The notes below the pieces were generated by a model. It was not told the DNA's origin, searched no databases, and was given only the letters and a program-made list of their open reading frames with translations. The position numbers were made by a program, and so were the translations under genes. DNA of 64,000 nt from an uncultured Sunxiuqinia sp. Lineage in GTDB: Bacteria; Bacteroidota; Bacteroidia; Bacteroidales; Prolixibacteraceae. Every line of letters begins with the position of its first letter. Positions within the stretch are counted from its first letter, which is position 1. The DNA is taken from the NCBI RefSeq assembly GCF_963678245.1, contig NZ_OY782770.1, positions 372,001 through 436,000 of the forward strand, read 5' to 3'. Positions 46,440-55,496 of the stretch are shown here, one piece after another.

Positions 46440-46482
46440 GAAAAAGGCAAGGGGCAGTTTTGATTGAACCACCACCCCTTGC
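46440..46482 (-). terminator. Terminator of the proline dehydrogenase gene
   Basis: On the minus strand GCAAGGGG pairs with CCCCTTGC across a 20-base loop, followed by CTTTTT. Confidence 0.75.
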
Positions 46483-46495
46483 TCCCCATTTATAA

Positions 46496-47407
46496 TTAAC
46501 CCCTAAAAAAAAGTGCTTTTATAATGTGGCTGGCAATTTTCGGATTTTCCTTTAAACGGCGGGTTGAATAGTTAAACCATTGTTTTCCAAAAGGTACATA
46601 AACACGCATCCGATGACCGGCATCAACAATTGAATTTCGCAACTCAGGTGTAACGCCGTACAACATCTGGAATTCATACATCGATTTGGAGACCTGGTAT
46701 TTTTCAATCAGTTTTAATGATTCGTCAACAAGGAATTTGTCATGCGTAGCAATTCCTGCAAACATCTTATTCTGAAACATAAACTCCAGATCATCTAAAA
46801 AGTGAGTTCTTACTTCCTGATATTCCTTAAAAGCGACCTGGGCGGGCTCCACATAAATTCCTTTACACAGGCGAAAATTCAGCGGGTGTCCATTTGAAGG
46901 GAACTTACTAAAATCAGTCAAATCATCGAGAGTTCGTCTTAAATAGGCCTGCACAACCAGACCAACATGACCACTGAATTCTTTTTTAAGCTTTTTAAAT
47001 AAGCTTAGTTCCGCATCAACACACTGCGAATCTTCCATGTCAATGCGGACGAAACTATTCCTTTCAGCCGCTTTACCGATAATCTCACTCAAATGACGGT
47101 AACAAACTTCCTGATCAATCAGTAAACCAAACATGGTAGGTTTTAAGGAAAAATTACCTTGAATATTTTCACTCGTGAATCGTTCAATAATTTGTAAGTA
47201 TTCATTTTTATTGTCTTCCGCTTGCTCCAAACTGCTTATAAATTCGCCAAGCAAATCAATAGTGACCTCAATCTGTTGTTCGTTGAGTTTGCGTGCCGCT
47301 TCAATGGCTTCGGTTATCGTTTCGCCGGCAATGTAGCGTTTACTAAAAAGCCAGACCAGCTTTTCGGGCATGTAAGGAAGCAGGTGTGAAATTACTTTAT
47401 TAAACAT
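46496..47407 (-). CDS. Proline dehydrogenase
   Basis: FAD-dependent TIM-barrel enzyme of 303 residues oxidising L-proline to pyrroline-5-carboxylate. Family motifs include FVRIDMEDSQ, LVVQAYLRRT, FRLCKGIYVEP, IATHDKFLV, YEFQMLYGVTPELR and VYVPFG, with YSTRRLKENP near the C-terminus for substrate binding. It is the monofunctional form (no P5C dehydrogenase domain). It stands alone. Confidence 0.95.
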   Translation of the reverse strand: MFNKVISHLLPYMPEKLVWLFSKRYIAGETITEAIEAARKLNEQQIEVTIDLLGEFISSLEQAEDNKNEYLQIIERFTSENIQGNFSLKPTMFGLLIDQEVCYRHLSEIIGKAAERNSFVRIDMEDSQCVDAELSLFKKLKKEFSGHVGLVVQAYLRRTLDDLTDFSKFPSNGHPLNFRLCKGIYVEPAQVAFKEYQEVRTHFLDDLEFMFQNKMFAGIATHDKFLVDESLKLIEKYQVSKSMYEFQMLYGVTPELRNSIVDAGHRMRVYVPFGKQWFNYSTRRLKENPKIASHIIKALFFRG

Positions 47408-47732
47408 GTGTTGACCTTGTTTTGAAAAAGATTAATTTGCTATTTAAAAATACGCATTTGAAGTACTGAGGTTCAATGACCTTTATCAGCGAATGAACAT
47501 GATTTTCCGCATGGTTTTATTCGAAGAAATTAAAGGAACACCTTCAAAAAAAATATTCAATTAAAGCTTTATTCCTGATATTAAATTTTTATTTTTGGTC
47601 GAAATTATTTGAGATACTAACTATTTAAAACTTACAAGTTGACTCGGCCGATTACTGAAAAAAGGGATTTTTCGATGGCAACAGAGCATTTGTTTGTTTT
47701 CTTTGAAGAAATAAAAACTAATAATTAACCAA
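47408..47732. other. Divergent intergenic region
   Basis: The 325 bases between proline dehydrogenase (minus) and the OmpH gene (plus) hold both promoters. I see TTTTTGG and TTATTTGAG near 47590-47615 as possible elements, without a full consensus pair. Confidence 0.3.
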
Positions 47733-48326
47733 ATGAAAAATACTTCATTGATCGTAAACGTGGTATTAGCCGTTGCCTTAATCGGAATCTATGTGATTCA
47801 TTTTAGTGGAAAAACTTCAAATGAAGGAATGGCGGGAAATTCAATAAGCCCTTCATCCAGTTCTGATTTGAAGATTGCTTATGTGAAGGTTGATTCGTTG
47901 ATTGTAAATTACGACTTGGCACAAAAACTTCACGAAGAGTTTACTAAAAATCAAGAAGCATACACCAAAGAATATGCTGAGAAGCGGTCTTCATTTGAAA
48001 AACGTGCAGCCGAATTTCAGGAAAAAGTTCAACGAGGTGGTTTTTTAACCCAGGATCGTGCCGTTCAGGAACGTGACCGATTGATGAGTGAAGAACAGGA
48101 GATTCTGACTCTGGATCAGGAATTATCGGCCAAACTGCAGGAAATGCAAGCAGCAAACAACCAACAACTGATTGATAGTTTGATGAGTTACCTGGAGAAA
48201 TTCAATGCAGACAAAAAATACAGTTATATTTTTAACGCCGGTGAAATTCTGATTGGCGATGAGGCACATAACATTACTAAAGAAGTGTTGACTGCCATGA
48301 ATGCTATTTACAATGAGAAAAAATAA
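47733..48326 (+). CDS. OmpH/Skp-family periplasmic chaperone
   Basis: A 197-residue membrane-anchored or periplasmic protein with one N-terminal hydrophobic segment (LIVNVVLAVALIGIYVIHF). The core is the OmpH pattern: KIAYVKVDSLIVNYDLAQKL, a long coiled coil rich in Glu/Lys/Gln (about residues 65-150) and the C-terminal YSYIFNAGEILIGDEAHNIT. Skp trimers escort unfolded outer-membrane proteins. Not beside bamA here. Monocistronic with a terminator. Confidence 0.9.
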   Translation: MKNTSLIVNVVLAVALIGIYVIHFSGKTSNEGMAGNSISPSSSSDLKIAYVKVDSLIVNYDLAQKLHEEFTKNQEAYTKEYAEKRSSFEKRAAEFQEKVQRGGFLTQDRAVQERDRLMSEEQEILTLDQELSAKLQEMQAANNQQLIDSLMSYLEKFNADKKYSYIFNAGEILIGDEAHNITKEVLTAMNAIYNEKK

Positions 48327-48347
48327 TTTCGCTTAACCATACCTATG

Positions 48348-48375
48348 AAATCCGGGCTTTGTCCGGATTTTTTTT
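48348..48375 (+). terminator. Terminator after the OmpH gene
   Basis: AAATCCGG-GCTTTGT-CCGGATTT followed by Ts; a perfect 8-bp stem. Confidence 0.88.
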
Positions 48376-48392
48376 ATCCCTAACTTTCGTGT

Positions 48393-49565
48393 ATGAGTTT
48401 TGCCAGCCGATACCTTCAACGCAATATAAGTTACCCGCCTTTTATTATAGATCGACCTTCTTCGAGTCTAGGAATGGTTGTCGTAATTCCATGCTATAAC
48501 GAGCCGACGGTTGTAGAAACAATAGAATCATTAGCGGCTTGCGAAAGGACATTGCAAGATGTTGAGGTGTTGGTTGTGGTTAATCAATCAGAGAAAAGCC
48601 CCCAAACGGTGGAGGTGCAAAACAAGCAAACGGTCCTGGAATTGAAACAGTGGAAGACTGAAAACTCCACGGCATTTTTCAATCTACATGTGTTGGTGCC
48701 GGAGCCATTTCGAAAGAAACATGCCGGAGCTGGCTTAGCACGAAAAACCGGAATGGATGAAGCTATTCGCCGTTTTGGAACCCTTGAAAAACCGAATGGT
48801 TTGATTATCTCATTGGACGCAGATACTTTGGTAGAACCTAACTATTTAGTTGAAATTGAAAATCACTTCGCAAACACAAAAAACGAAATTGGCACAACCA
48901 TTAAATTCAAGCATCGGGTAGACGAGTTGATCGATCCACTGCACATTAAAGGCATGCAATTGTACGAAGATTACCTGCACTATTATAAAAAGGCCATGGC
49001 TTTCACCGGTTTTCCGCATGCCATTTATACAATTGGTTCGGCCTTTACCGTTTGTGCTGATGCCTATGTAAAACAGGGCGGAATGAACAGAAGACAAGCT
49101 GGCGAAGATTTCTATTTTTTGCACAAGCTTACCGCAATGGGGTCAATTTCAGAGTTAAATACGACCTGCGTTTTTCCATCGGCACGGCTATCGAATCGAG
49201 TGCCTTTTGGTACCGGACCCAGTATCCAAAAGTGGATGGATGGAGACAAGAGTCTCTGCAAGACTTATGCCTTTCAAGCCTTTCTCGATCTGAAACAGCT
49301 ATTTGACTTGGTACCTGAATTGTACGAGTCTGAACTCGAATCATCCACACTTCCGGCATCTGTTCAACAGTTTTTGACCAAGGATCGTTTTTCGGATGAC
49401 TTATCTGAAATTCGCCGGAACAGCGGCTCTCCGCAAGCATTCCAAAAGCGATTCTTTCAATATTTCAATGCCTTTAAAATCTTGAAATATCTGAATGCTG
49501 TTCATCCAACATTTTATGATTTTCAGAAGTTAAAAGAAGCTTATACTGAATTGAAAGGACATTAG
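48393..49565 (+). CDS. Family 2-type glycosyltransferase
   Basis: A 390-residue GT-A transferase. Motifs are MVVVIPCYNEPTVVETIESL near residue 28, the metal site ISLDADTLVEPNY, and QAGEDFYFLHKLTAMG in the acceptor region. No membrane helices are seen, so it is cytosolic or peripheral. The substrate is unknown. The C-terminal ~90 residues are a helical extension of unclear role. Confidence 0.8.
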   Translation: MSFASRYLQRNISYPPFIIDRPSSSLGMVVVIPCYNEPTVVETIESLAACERTLQDVEVLVVVNQSEKSPQTVEVQNKQTVLELKQWKTENSTAFFNLHVLVPEPFRKKHAGAGLARKTGMDEAIRRFGTLEKPNGLIISLDADTLVEPNYLVEIENHFANTKNEIGTTIKFKHRVDELIDPLHIKGMQLYEDYLHYYKKAMAFTGFPHAIYTIGSAFTVCADAYVKQGGMNRRQAGEDFYFLHKLTAMGSISELNTTCVFPSARLSNRVPFGTGPSIQKWMDGDKSLCKTYAFQAFLDLKQLFDLVPELYESELESSTLPASVQQFLTKDRFSDDLSEIRRNSGSPQAFQKRFFQYFNAFKILKYLNAVHPTFYDFQKLKEAYTELKGH

Positions 49566-49617
49566 CTTACAGTCGGTTGTTATCCACGCCAACATAGTTA
49601 GCTCAACTCTTCATAAT

Positions 49618-49663
49618 GATAAAAAAGTGCCATGCATCCGACAACGATCAAATGCATGGCACT
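49618..49663 (-). terminator. Terminator of the Nif11-like peptide gene
   Basis: Perfect 12-bp stem AGTGCCATGCAT/ATGCATGGCACT with a 14-base loop; on the minus strand it is followed by six Ts. Unusually stable for a short monocistronic gene, suggesting an abundant, defined transcript. Confidence 0.85.
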
Positions 49664-49738
49664 ACTTGTAATATTGGAGGTTGGTTTTAGTTTTTCTGTT
49701 GATTAATCAACTTCAAAAAAACAAATTATGCAGTACAC

Positions 49739-49957
49739 TTAGACCCAGATTCCCTTTTTAGGTGGATTGCCGTATGAATCAAACGAATCTCCGTTTTCGC
49801 GCAAAGCCGCCTTTAAGTCATCTACTGTAAATTCGAAGCCATCTTCTTTGGCCAGTTCTACAAATTTCTCCATTGTAAACGCGTTGTCATACTTAATACG
49901 AAATTGCCTATCCTCGGCGCCTTTGTCCAATAAATCAAAAACTATTTCCTTCGACAT
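49739..49957 (-). CDS. Nif11-domain (NHLP-like) small peptide
   Basis: A 72-residue protein matching the Nif11-like leader peptide family: SKEIVFDLLDKGAEDRQF, then FTMEKFVELAKEDGFEFTV and DDLKAALREN. In many bacteria this domain is the leader of a ribosomally made, modified peptide, removed after a GG or GA motif. Here the leader is followed by NGDSFDSYGNPPKKGIWV, lacking Cys and a double-Gly site, so it may be a non-RiPP Nif11 protein. No modifying enzyme or peptidase-ABC exporter gene is adjacent. It has its own strong terminator. Confidence 0.75.
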   Translation of the reverse strand: MSKEIVFDLLDKGAEDRQFRIKYDNAFTMEKFVELAKEDGFEFTVDDLKAALRENGDSFDSYGNPPKKGIWV

Positions 49958-50254
49958 GTTTCCTAAAGTTTATATTAATAAAGGCGTAAATATAACGACA
50001 ATTAAAAACTAACACTTTAACTTCAAATAGAATCCAATAACGACAATAAGATAATTTAACAAACGGAATGCAAACAAAAAGACTGACAGTGTGAAAGATT
50101 TAATCTTTTCACAATAAAAAACGACTTATTAAATAGAAAATAACAGCACTATTATTTCTACTCTCAATTATTTCTATTCTCAATTTAAATATTACTTCAA
50201 AATAATTGGTCTCGCCGGCTTGGTTTAATGACGAGATAAAACGTTTTTACCCAA

Positions 50255-50629
50255 TCAGGAGGCAAACTGCTTTCTCGATTCCCTAATGTTGTTCATATTC
50301 TCCACAGCCCATGTTAAGAGACCATGCAGATGCGGCAGCAAACTTTTTCCTCGTTCAGTCAATTTATATTCAACCTTTGGCGGTATTTGCGGGTAAACGG
50401 TACGCTCAACCAACCCGTCAGCCTCAAGTGCTTTAAGCGTTACGGTTAACATCTTTTGCGAAATCGTTTCAATGGTTTTCTGAATTTCCATAAAACGCAT
50501 CACTTCGCCTTCTTCTAATAGCAGCAAAACCAGCAACGACCACTTGTCTCCAATTCGATCAACAACATTCCGAACAGGGCATTGCTCCGCATTACTATAT
50601 TTTTTCAATTTATTTTCGTCCATAATCAA
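50255..50629 (-). CDS. HxlR-family transcriptional regulator
   Basis: Winged-helix regulator of 124 residues. The HxlR signature is complete: CPVRNVVDRIGDKWSLLVLL with the conserved N-terminal Cys17, RFMEIQKTIETISQKMLT, LKALEADGLVERTVYPQIPP and VEYKLTERGKSLLP. Many members sense electrophiles or quinones through that Cys. It is divergent from the NmrA/QorB-like gene, the same pairing as ytfH/qorB in enterobacteria, and probably represses it. Confidence 0.93.
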   Translation of the reverse strand: MIMDENKLKKYSNAEQCPVRNVVDRIGDKWSLLVLLLLEEGEVMRFMEIQKTIETISQKMLTVTLKALEADGLVERTVYPQIPPKVEYKLTERGKSLLPHLHGLLTWAVENMNNIRESRKQFAS

Positions 50630-50650
50630 CTGATAATTAACTTACCTAAC

Positions 50651-50711
50651 TTACTAGTAACCATCTGAGGTATTTGTACGTTCTTGTTTAAAAGATACTA
50701 AGCAAATACCT
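50651..50711. promoter_or_regulatory. Candidate HxlR operator region
   Basis: The palindrome TTACTAGTAA (50651-50660) and a 9-base inverted repeat AGGTATTTG/CAAATACCT (50668-50676 and 50703-50711) lie between the divergent genes. Dyads of the TACT/AGTA kind are typical of HxlR/YodB sites. Binding is inferred. Confidence 0.5.
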
Positions 50712-50877
50712 TTGAGTATCCAAAAGTAACTAAAGAACTATTGTAAAGCAAGCAGGATTTTAAATTAGAATATATGAAACGAACATGAACTTTAATCTGC
50801 GATATTTCACAAACAAGCATAATTAAATTTCATCGAGAGTTCCATATGATACCTTATAAATAACCAATTTAAATCAT

Positions 50878-51720
50878 ATGAAAATAGGAATTACAGGAGC
50901 AACAGGCCAGTTAGGCCAAATTGTGGTTGAAAAACTAAAAGGGAAAGTAAATAGTGATGAAATTGTAGCTTTGGTTCGTACGCCTGAAAAGGCCGCTGAG
51001 CTTGGTGTCGAAGTTCGCGAATTCGATTACTCGAAGCCGGAAACACTGGTCGATCCTTTGGGGGGAATTGATCACTTATTACTGATTTCAAGTAGTGAAA
51101 TTGGTAAACGCGCCGAGCAGCATACCAACGTTATTGAAGCAGCAAAGGCGGCAGGCGTGAAATGGATTGTTTACACCAGTTTACTGCACGCTGATACGTC
51201 ATCGTTGAATTTGGCAGCCGAACACTTGGCGACCGAGGATGCACTGAAGGCTTCCGGAATAGCCTATAGCATTTTGCGTAATGGTTGGTATTCGGAGAAT
51301 TACACCGGGTCGATTGCGGGGGCATTGGCTGGTGGTGCATTTGTAGGTAGTGCCGGTGATGGTAAAATATCGTCAGCAACACGTGCGGATTTTGCCGAGG
51401 CTGCCACTGTGGTTTTAACCGGAAAAGGACACGAAGGAAACGTATATGAGCTGGCCGGTGATGAAGCGTATACTTTGACTGATCTGGCGGCTGAGATTTC
51501 GCGTCAGACCGGAAAAGATATTCCTTACAAAAATCTACCGGAAGGAGAATATGCCGAAGTGTTGAAAAGTTTTGGCTTGCCCGAATTTTTCGCAACTGCA
51601 ATTGCCAGCTGGGATACAGGTGCTTCGAAAGGCGATTTATTTGATGATGGCAAACAGCTTTCTAAATTGCTTGGTCGGCCAACAACTTCGTTAGCCGATG
51701 CCGTTGCTCAGGCATTATAA
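50878..51720 (+). CDS. NmrA-like NAD(P)H:quinone oxidoreductase (QorB type)
   Basis: Atypical short-chain dehydrogenase of 280 residues. The NAD(P) motif GITGATGQLGQIV opens the protein; IVYTSLLHAD and ILRNGWYSENY are family positions, and the C-terminal KLLGRPTTSLADAV is shared with QorB/YtfG. It probably reduces quinones with NADPH. Regulation by the divergent HxlR protein in response to quinones or electrophiles is inferred. Confidence 0.9.
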   Translation: MKIGITGATGQLGQIVVEKLKGKVNSDEIVALVRTPEKAAELGVEVREFDYSKPETLVDPLGGIDHLLLISSSEIGKRAEQHTNVIEAAKAAGVKWIVYTSLLHADTSSLNLAAEHLATEDALKASGIAYSILRNGWYSENYTGSIAGALAGGAFVGSAGDGKISSATRADFAEAATVVLTGKGHEGNVYELAGDEAYTLTDLAAEISRQTGKDIPYKNLPEGEYAEVLKSFGLPEFFATAIASWDTGASKGDLFDDGKQLSKLLGRPTTSLADAVAQAL

Positions 51721-51747
51721 AGGCAGCAAAAGCCATGAAAACAAGTT

Positions 51748-51781
51748 TGGCCTTTCACGATTCGTGAGGGCCATTTTTTTT
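51748..51781 (+). terminator. Terminator after the NmrA-like gene
   Basis: TGGCC(T)TTCACG-ATT-CGTGAGGGCCA followed by eight Ts; one unpaired base and one G-T pair. Faces the end of the decarboxylase gene. Confidence 0.8.
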
Positions 51782-51798
51782 TGATGTCGAGAGAAGAG

Positions 51799-53232
51799 CT
51801 AACTGATGCTTCGTGATTCCTCTCCGATCAGTCGCCAGGCATCCTGCACGTGTTTCAGCTCCGTTTGTGTTTGCCCAATGCTCATGCGCAGCCAAAATTG
51901 TCCGTTTAATACGGTATGTGTCAGGTAGATTTTGCCGCTCTTGTTCAGGCTTTGGATGAGCTTTTTATTGAATGCATCATTATTTTTATGCCGGAAGCAA
52001 ACCAGGTTAAAAGGCGGTTCATTGAGTAATTCAAAGTCGGCTGATTCTTTTACCCATTTGCTAAATTCACCGGCTAACCGGATATGTTCCCGGATATGAT
52101 ATTGCAATCCTTCAACGCCGTAATGTCGGATGACAAACCAAAGTTTCAATGCACGAAACCGGCGTCCTAACTGAAGATGCCAATCGCGATAATCAATCAC
52201 CGCTCCAGTTGCAGTTGCTTCGTTTTTCAGGTACTCGGGCAAAACACTAAGCGTTTTTATGAGCATCGATTTATCAGACACGAAAAAGCAGTCGCAATCG
52301 AAATTAGTAAACATCCACTTGTGTGGATTAAAGGCATAGCTTTTAGCAAGCTCCAGCCCATCAAATGCAGCCCGTTGTTCGGGGCAGATCGCAGCTGATC
52401 CGACCATGGCTGCATCTACATGCATCCAGATATCGTATCGGCGGCATATTTCTCCAATCTCCCGGATTGGATCAACAGCATTGGAGGAAGTGGTACCGAT
52501 TGTTGCACAAACAAAAAAAGGAATGTATCCTTCCTCTAGATCTTTCCTGATTTGCGCGTCAAGCTTCTCCGGAATCATCGCAAAGTTTTCATCAACCTCA
52601 ATTGTCCGAAGGTTTTGCGTGCCAACACCAACAACTTTAATGTCTTTCTCGGCCGAAGAATGGGTTTGCGACGAAATGTAAGCCACAATTTTTGGGCAGC
52701 CTCCAATTCGATTCGTTTCAAAATTCGTTTTCATTTCGCGGGCGCAAAGCATGGCCGTCAACAGTGCATTCGATGCAGTATCCTGAATCACCCCTCCACC
52801 ATTCCGGGTAGTTTTAAAATGCTGCGGTAAATCCATCATATCCACCAGCCAATCCATGACTTGACTCTCCAGCTCAGTGCAAGCCGGGCTGGTTGCCCAA
52901 AGCATGCCCTGTACTCCAAGTCCCGCTGAAAGCAACTCACCAAGAATTGAAGGCCCGGAAGTGTTGGCAGGGAAATAGGCAAAAAAGTTGGGCGATTGCC
53001 AATGGGTAATTCCGGGCATAATCAGTTGCTCCACATCCTGCATCATCGCGTCAAAGCTTTCTCCTTGGGCGGGCGCTGCATTAGGCAGGCTTTTGCGAAT
53101 ATCACCCGGCTCAACTTGCGACAAAACCGGGTAGTTTTCTACCTGCTCGTAATAGTCGGCAATCCAGTCAATCATTTTTTTGCCCTCCTCCCTGAACTGG
53201 GCGGGGCTCATATGGTAATTCTTTTTTGTCAT
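51799..53232 (-). CDS. Aromatic-L-amino-acid decarboxylase-like PLP enzyme
   Basis: Group II PLP decarboxylase of 477 residues. The PLP lysine is in AFNPHKWMFTNFDC, with VCATIGTTSSNAVDPI and MHVDAAMVGSAA lining the cofactor. N-terminal MSPAQFREEGKKMIDWIADY and the LSQVEPGDIRK segment are typical of DOPA/tryptophan/tyrosine decarboxylases. It would form tryptamine, tyramine or phenethylamine; the exact substrate cannot be told. The acylphosphatase gene ends one base before it on the same strand, so they may share a transcript. Confidence 0.92.
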   Translation of the reverse strand: MTKKNYHMSPAQFREEGKKMIDWIADYYEQVENYPVLSQVEPGDIRKSLPNAAPAQGESFDAMMQDVEQLIMPGITHWQSPNFFAYFPANTSGPSILGELLSAGLGVQGMLWATSPACTELESQVMDWLVDMMDLPQHFKTTRNGGGVIQDTASNALLTAMLCAREMKTNFETNRIGGCPKIVAYISSQTHSSAEKDIKVVGVGTQNLRTIEVDENFAMIPEKLDAQIRKDLEEGYIPFFVCATIGTTSSNAVDPIREIGEICRRYDIWMHVDAAMVGSAAICPEQRAAFDGLELAKSYAFNPHKWMFTNFDCDCFFVSDKSMLIKTLSVLPEYLKNEATATGAVIDYRDWHLQLGRRFRALKLWFVIRHYGVEGLQYHIREHIRLAGEFSKWVKESADFELLNEPPFNLVCFRHKNNDAFNKKLIQSLNKSGKIYLTHTVLNGQFWLRMSIGQTQTELKHVQDAWRLIGEESRSIS

Positions 53233-53233
53233 T

Positions 53234-53512
53234 TTAATATCGAATCGAAAAATTAGTGTAGTTGCTTGGCTCTATTTTACTTTGGTGAAGCTGATCCGTC
53301 CGGCTATACCCATTTCCAGCCTTGAGGTATTCGACAAAGCAGGACAAATCTGTTTCATCTCCCTCAGCCTCAATTTCTACTTTACCTTTTGGCAGATTTT
53401 TCACCCAACCGGTTAGTTGGCACTCCTTTGCTTTTTGATTCACAAAATACCTGCAACCACCCCTTTGAACTCGCCCGCTAACAATGATATGTTTGGCTAC
53501 TTTATGGCTCAA
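53234..53512 (-). CDS. acyP: Acylphosphatase
   Basis: A 92-residue acylphosphatase, hydrolysing acyl phosphates such as carbamoyl or acetyl phosphate. The catalytic arginine lies in GRVQRGGCRYFV and the catalytic asparagine in WVKNLPKGKVEIEAEG. The phosphate-cradle loop differs from the usual VQGVGFR (here VQRGGCR), placing an extra Arg and a Cys next to the active site. Co-directional with the decarboxylase and the small membrane protein. Confidence 0.9.
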   Translation of the reverse strand: MSHKVAKHIIVSGRVQRGGCRYFVNQKAKECQLTGWVKNLPKGKVEIEAEGDETDLSCFVEYLKAGNGYSRTDQLHQSKIEPSNYTNFSIRY

Positions 53513-53516
53513 CGGT

Positions 53517-53885
53517 TTAGTTCGTTTTTGCTTTGTTGAATTCGGCTACGACTTCGGGCTGAACCAAAGCCCAAATGGAGTAAGCACCAACTGCTGTTCC
53601 CAATGGGAAATTAAACAGCTGCAATACCGATACGATTAAAACTAAAATACGCGCCCACTCTTTTCTTTTTAACAATCCAATGCCACCCAGAATACCGGGA
53701 AGAGATAAAACGATAAAAAATACGGTGAGCGAATTTGCGATGATGTTCAAAATAAAATTGGCTTCCTGATCTCCGGAAAGATTGCCTGCAATATTCAGAA
53801 CAAAATAAATGAGAGCCGCAATAACAAGTCCGAAAATACTAAACCCAATCTGTATCGTTGCAACAATATTAATGTGCTTTTCCAT
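53517..53885 (-). CDS. Small integral membrane protein, unknown function
   Basis: A 122-residue protein with about four hydrophobic segments: IQIGFSIFGLVIAALIYFVL, ANSLTVFFIVLSLPGILGGI, ARILVLIVSVLQLFNFPLG and a final GAYSIWALVQPEVVAEF. I do not recognise the family beyond small DUF4064/DUF4870-like membrane proteins. First gene of the probable unit with acyP and the decarboxylase; only 4 bases separate it from acyP. Confidence 0.75.
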   Translation of the reverse strand: MEKHINIVATIQIGFSIFGLVIAALIYFVLNIAGNLSGDQEANFILNIIANSLTVFFIVLSLPGILGGIGLLKRKEWARILVLIVSVLQLFNFPLGTAVGAYSIWALVQPEVVAEFNKAKTN

Positions 53886-54341
53886 AACTAGCTTTTTTGT
53901 TTAAAAATAAGAAGAATCATAAACTATTTTAGATTATTCCAAATCTTTTTTCCTCGTGTAGCAGAATCGAAATATAAAGTCGGGCATTGGAATCCCCATC
54001 ACCCCAGTTTATTCAGATTCACTCTAAACTACTCTCCGTTCTCTTGCCACTTAAAATTCAAAAACCGCTCCTCCCAACTCAGAAACTACCCGCTTTTATG
54101 AGTAAGCTACAATTGCTGCGGGGCCTACCTGACGCCAAAGAATAGCTCCTGCAGGTGAGTGTCATGTGTTGATCTGACTAAGTGGTGCGAATGATTTAGT
54201 GTGATACTTCGAGTCTTTAACAATCTGTGATAGACGCAAAACCGAAAATATCAAATAGGTCTGTGACCTTAAAATGAGAAGAGGCTATCCATTTTCCCAC
54301 TGGACAGCCCCTTTTTTTCTCACAACCAATCAAGCGCACAA
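53886..54341. other. 456-base intergenic region with an orphan hairpin
   Basis: No gene is readable on either strand. At 54283-54318 GGCT-A-TCCA pairs with TGGA-C-AGCC and is followed by seven Ts on the plus strand, although no plus-strand gene precedes it. A terminator-like end could belong to an unrecognised small RNA transcribed rightward, or act on the facing queF end. Confidence 0.4.
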
Positions 54342-54827
54342 TTATCTATTATCAATTTTTTCGGGGTTTAGATCATGATTTTGCATGCGGAACCAGGCTA
54401 ATTCTTCATACTTGGTTCCCGGCTTCCCATAGTTTGCATACGGATCTATACTGATTCCGCCACGTGGCAGGAACTTGCCCCACACTTCAATGTATTTTGG
54501 ATCCATCAGTTTAATTAAATCTTTCATGATGATGTTAATGCAATCTTCATGAAAATCGCCATGATTACGAAAACTAAATAAGTACAATTTTAGCGACTTA
54601 CTTTCCACCATTTTGAGATTCGGAATATAACCAATGTAAATTGTTGCAAAATCGGGCTGCCCGGTTATCGGGCATAAGCTGGTAAATTCGGGGGCATTAA
54701 ACTTCACCCAATAATCATTCTCCGGGTGCTTATTATCAAATGCCTCCAGCAATTCCGGATTATAACTAAACCCGTAATTGGTATTACTCCCAAGGTGTTT
54801 TAAGTCATCCATTGTTTTAAAGCTCAA
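54342..54827 (-). CDS. queF: NADPH-dependent preQ0 reductase
   Basis: Unimodular QueF of 161 residues, which reduces 7-cyano-7-deazaguanine (preQ0) to preQ1 in queuosine synthesis. The catalytic Cys is in [14 protein letters not shown], and the NADPH motif is [20 protein letters not shown]. Length matches the single-domain type. Last gene of the operon, 3 bases after queC. Confidence 0.95.
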   Translation of the reverse strand: MSFKTMDDLKHLGSNTNYGFSYNPELLEAFDNKHPENDYWVKFNAPEFTSLCPITGQPDFATIYIGYIPNLKMVESKSLKLYLFSFRNHGDFHEDCINIIMKDLIKLMDPKYIEVWGKFLPRGGISIDPYANYGKPGTKYEELAWFRMQNHDLNPEKIDNR

Positions 54828-54830
54828 CAG

Positions 54831-55496
54831 TTAAACACAATCATTTATACTACGCTTTGCCAAATAAGCATACAAGCCATTTTTTCGTAATCGGCATGCC
54901 GGACAATGACCACAGCCATCACCAATTAGTCCATTATAGCAAGTGAGTGTTTCATTCCGAACCAAGTCAAAAATCCCCAACTCATCCGACAATTGCCAGA
55001 TCTCTTCTTTGCTTTTCCACATCAGCGGAGTATGTATTTCGTAATCAGTTTCCATCGACAAGTTCAATGTCTGATTCAGTGAGCGAATAAATTCATCTCG
55101 ACAGTCAGGATATCCGCTGTAATCAGCCTGTCCCACTCCGGTTACGAGGTTCTGAATTCCCTTCGACTTGGCAAACACTGCAGCGTATGTCAGGAAAAGC
55201 ATATTTCGGCCTTCAACCAAGGTGTTTGGCGGGCGATCAGCCGGCTTGTCTTGCTCCACCTCCATATCCGGATTTGTTAGTGCATTACTGGTGATACTGC
55301 CCAACAAATCCAACTTAAAAACATGGAAAGGAACAGCTGCTTTTTGAGCTATTATTGAAGCAACATCCAACTCTAACCGATGTTTCTGTCCATAATCGAA
55401 TGAAACAGCCTCAACTTCATCAAATTTTTGCTTGGCCCAATACAAACAAGTTGTTGAATCCTGCCCTCCCGAAAAAACTACTAATGCTCTGCTCAT
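54831..55496 (-). CDS. queC: 7-cyano-7-deazaguanine (preQ0) synthase
   Basis: ATP-dependent nitrile-forming enzyme of 221 residues, converting carboxydeazaguanine to preQ0. PP-loop [16 protein letters not shown] at the N-terminus and zinc site [19 protein letters not shown] near the end. It starts one base inside the end of the transporter gene (TAATG). queD and queE are not in the window. Confidence 0.95.
   Translation of the reverse strand: MSRALVVFSGGQDSTTCLYWAKQKFDEVEAVSFDYGQKHRLELDVASIIAQKAAVPFHVFKLDLLGSITSNALTNPDMEVEQDKPADRPPNTLVEGRNMLFLTYAAVFAKSKGIQNLVTGVGQADYSGYPDCRDEFIRSLNQTLNLSMETDYEIHTPLMWKSKEEIWQLSDELGIFDLVRNETLTCYNGLIGDGCGHCPACRLRKNGLYAYLAKRSINDCV

Noticed and set aside
51131-51601. 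A 156-codon minus-strand frame
   Set aside because: Antisense shadow of the NmrA-like gene; biased composition (His/Pro/Gln-rich) and no signal.
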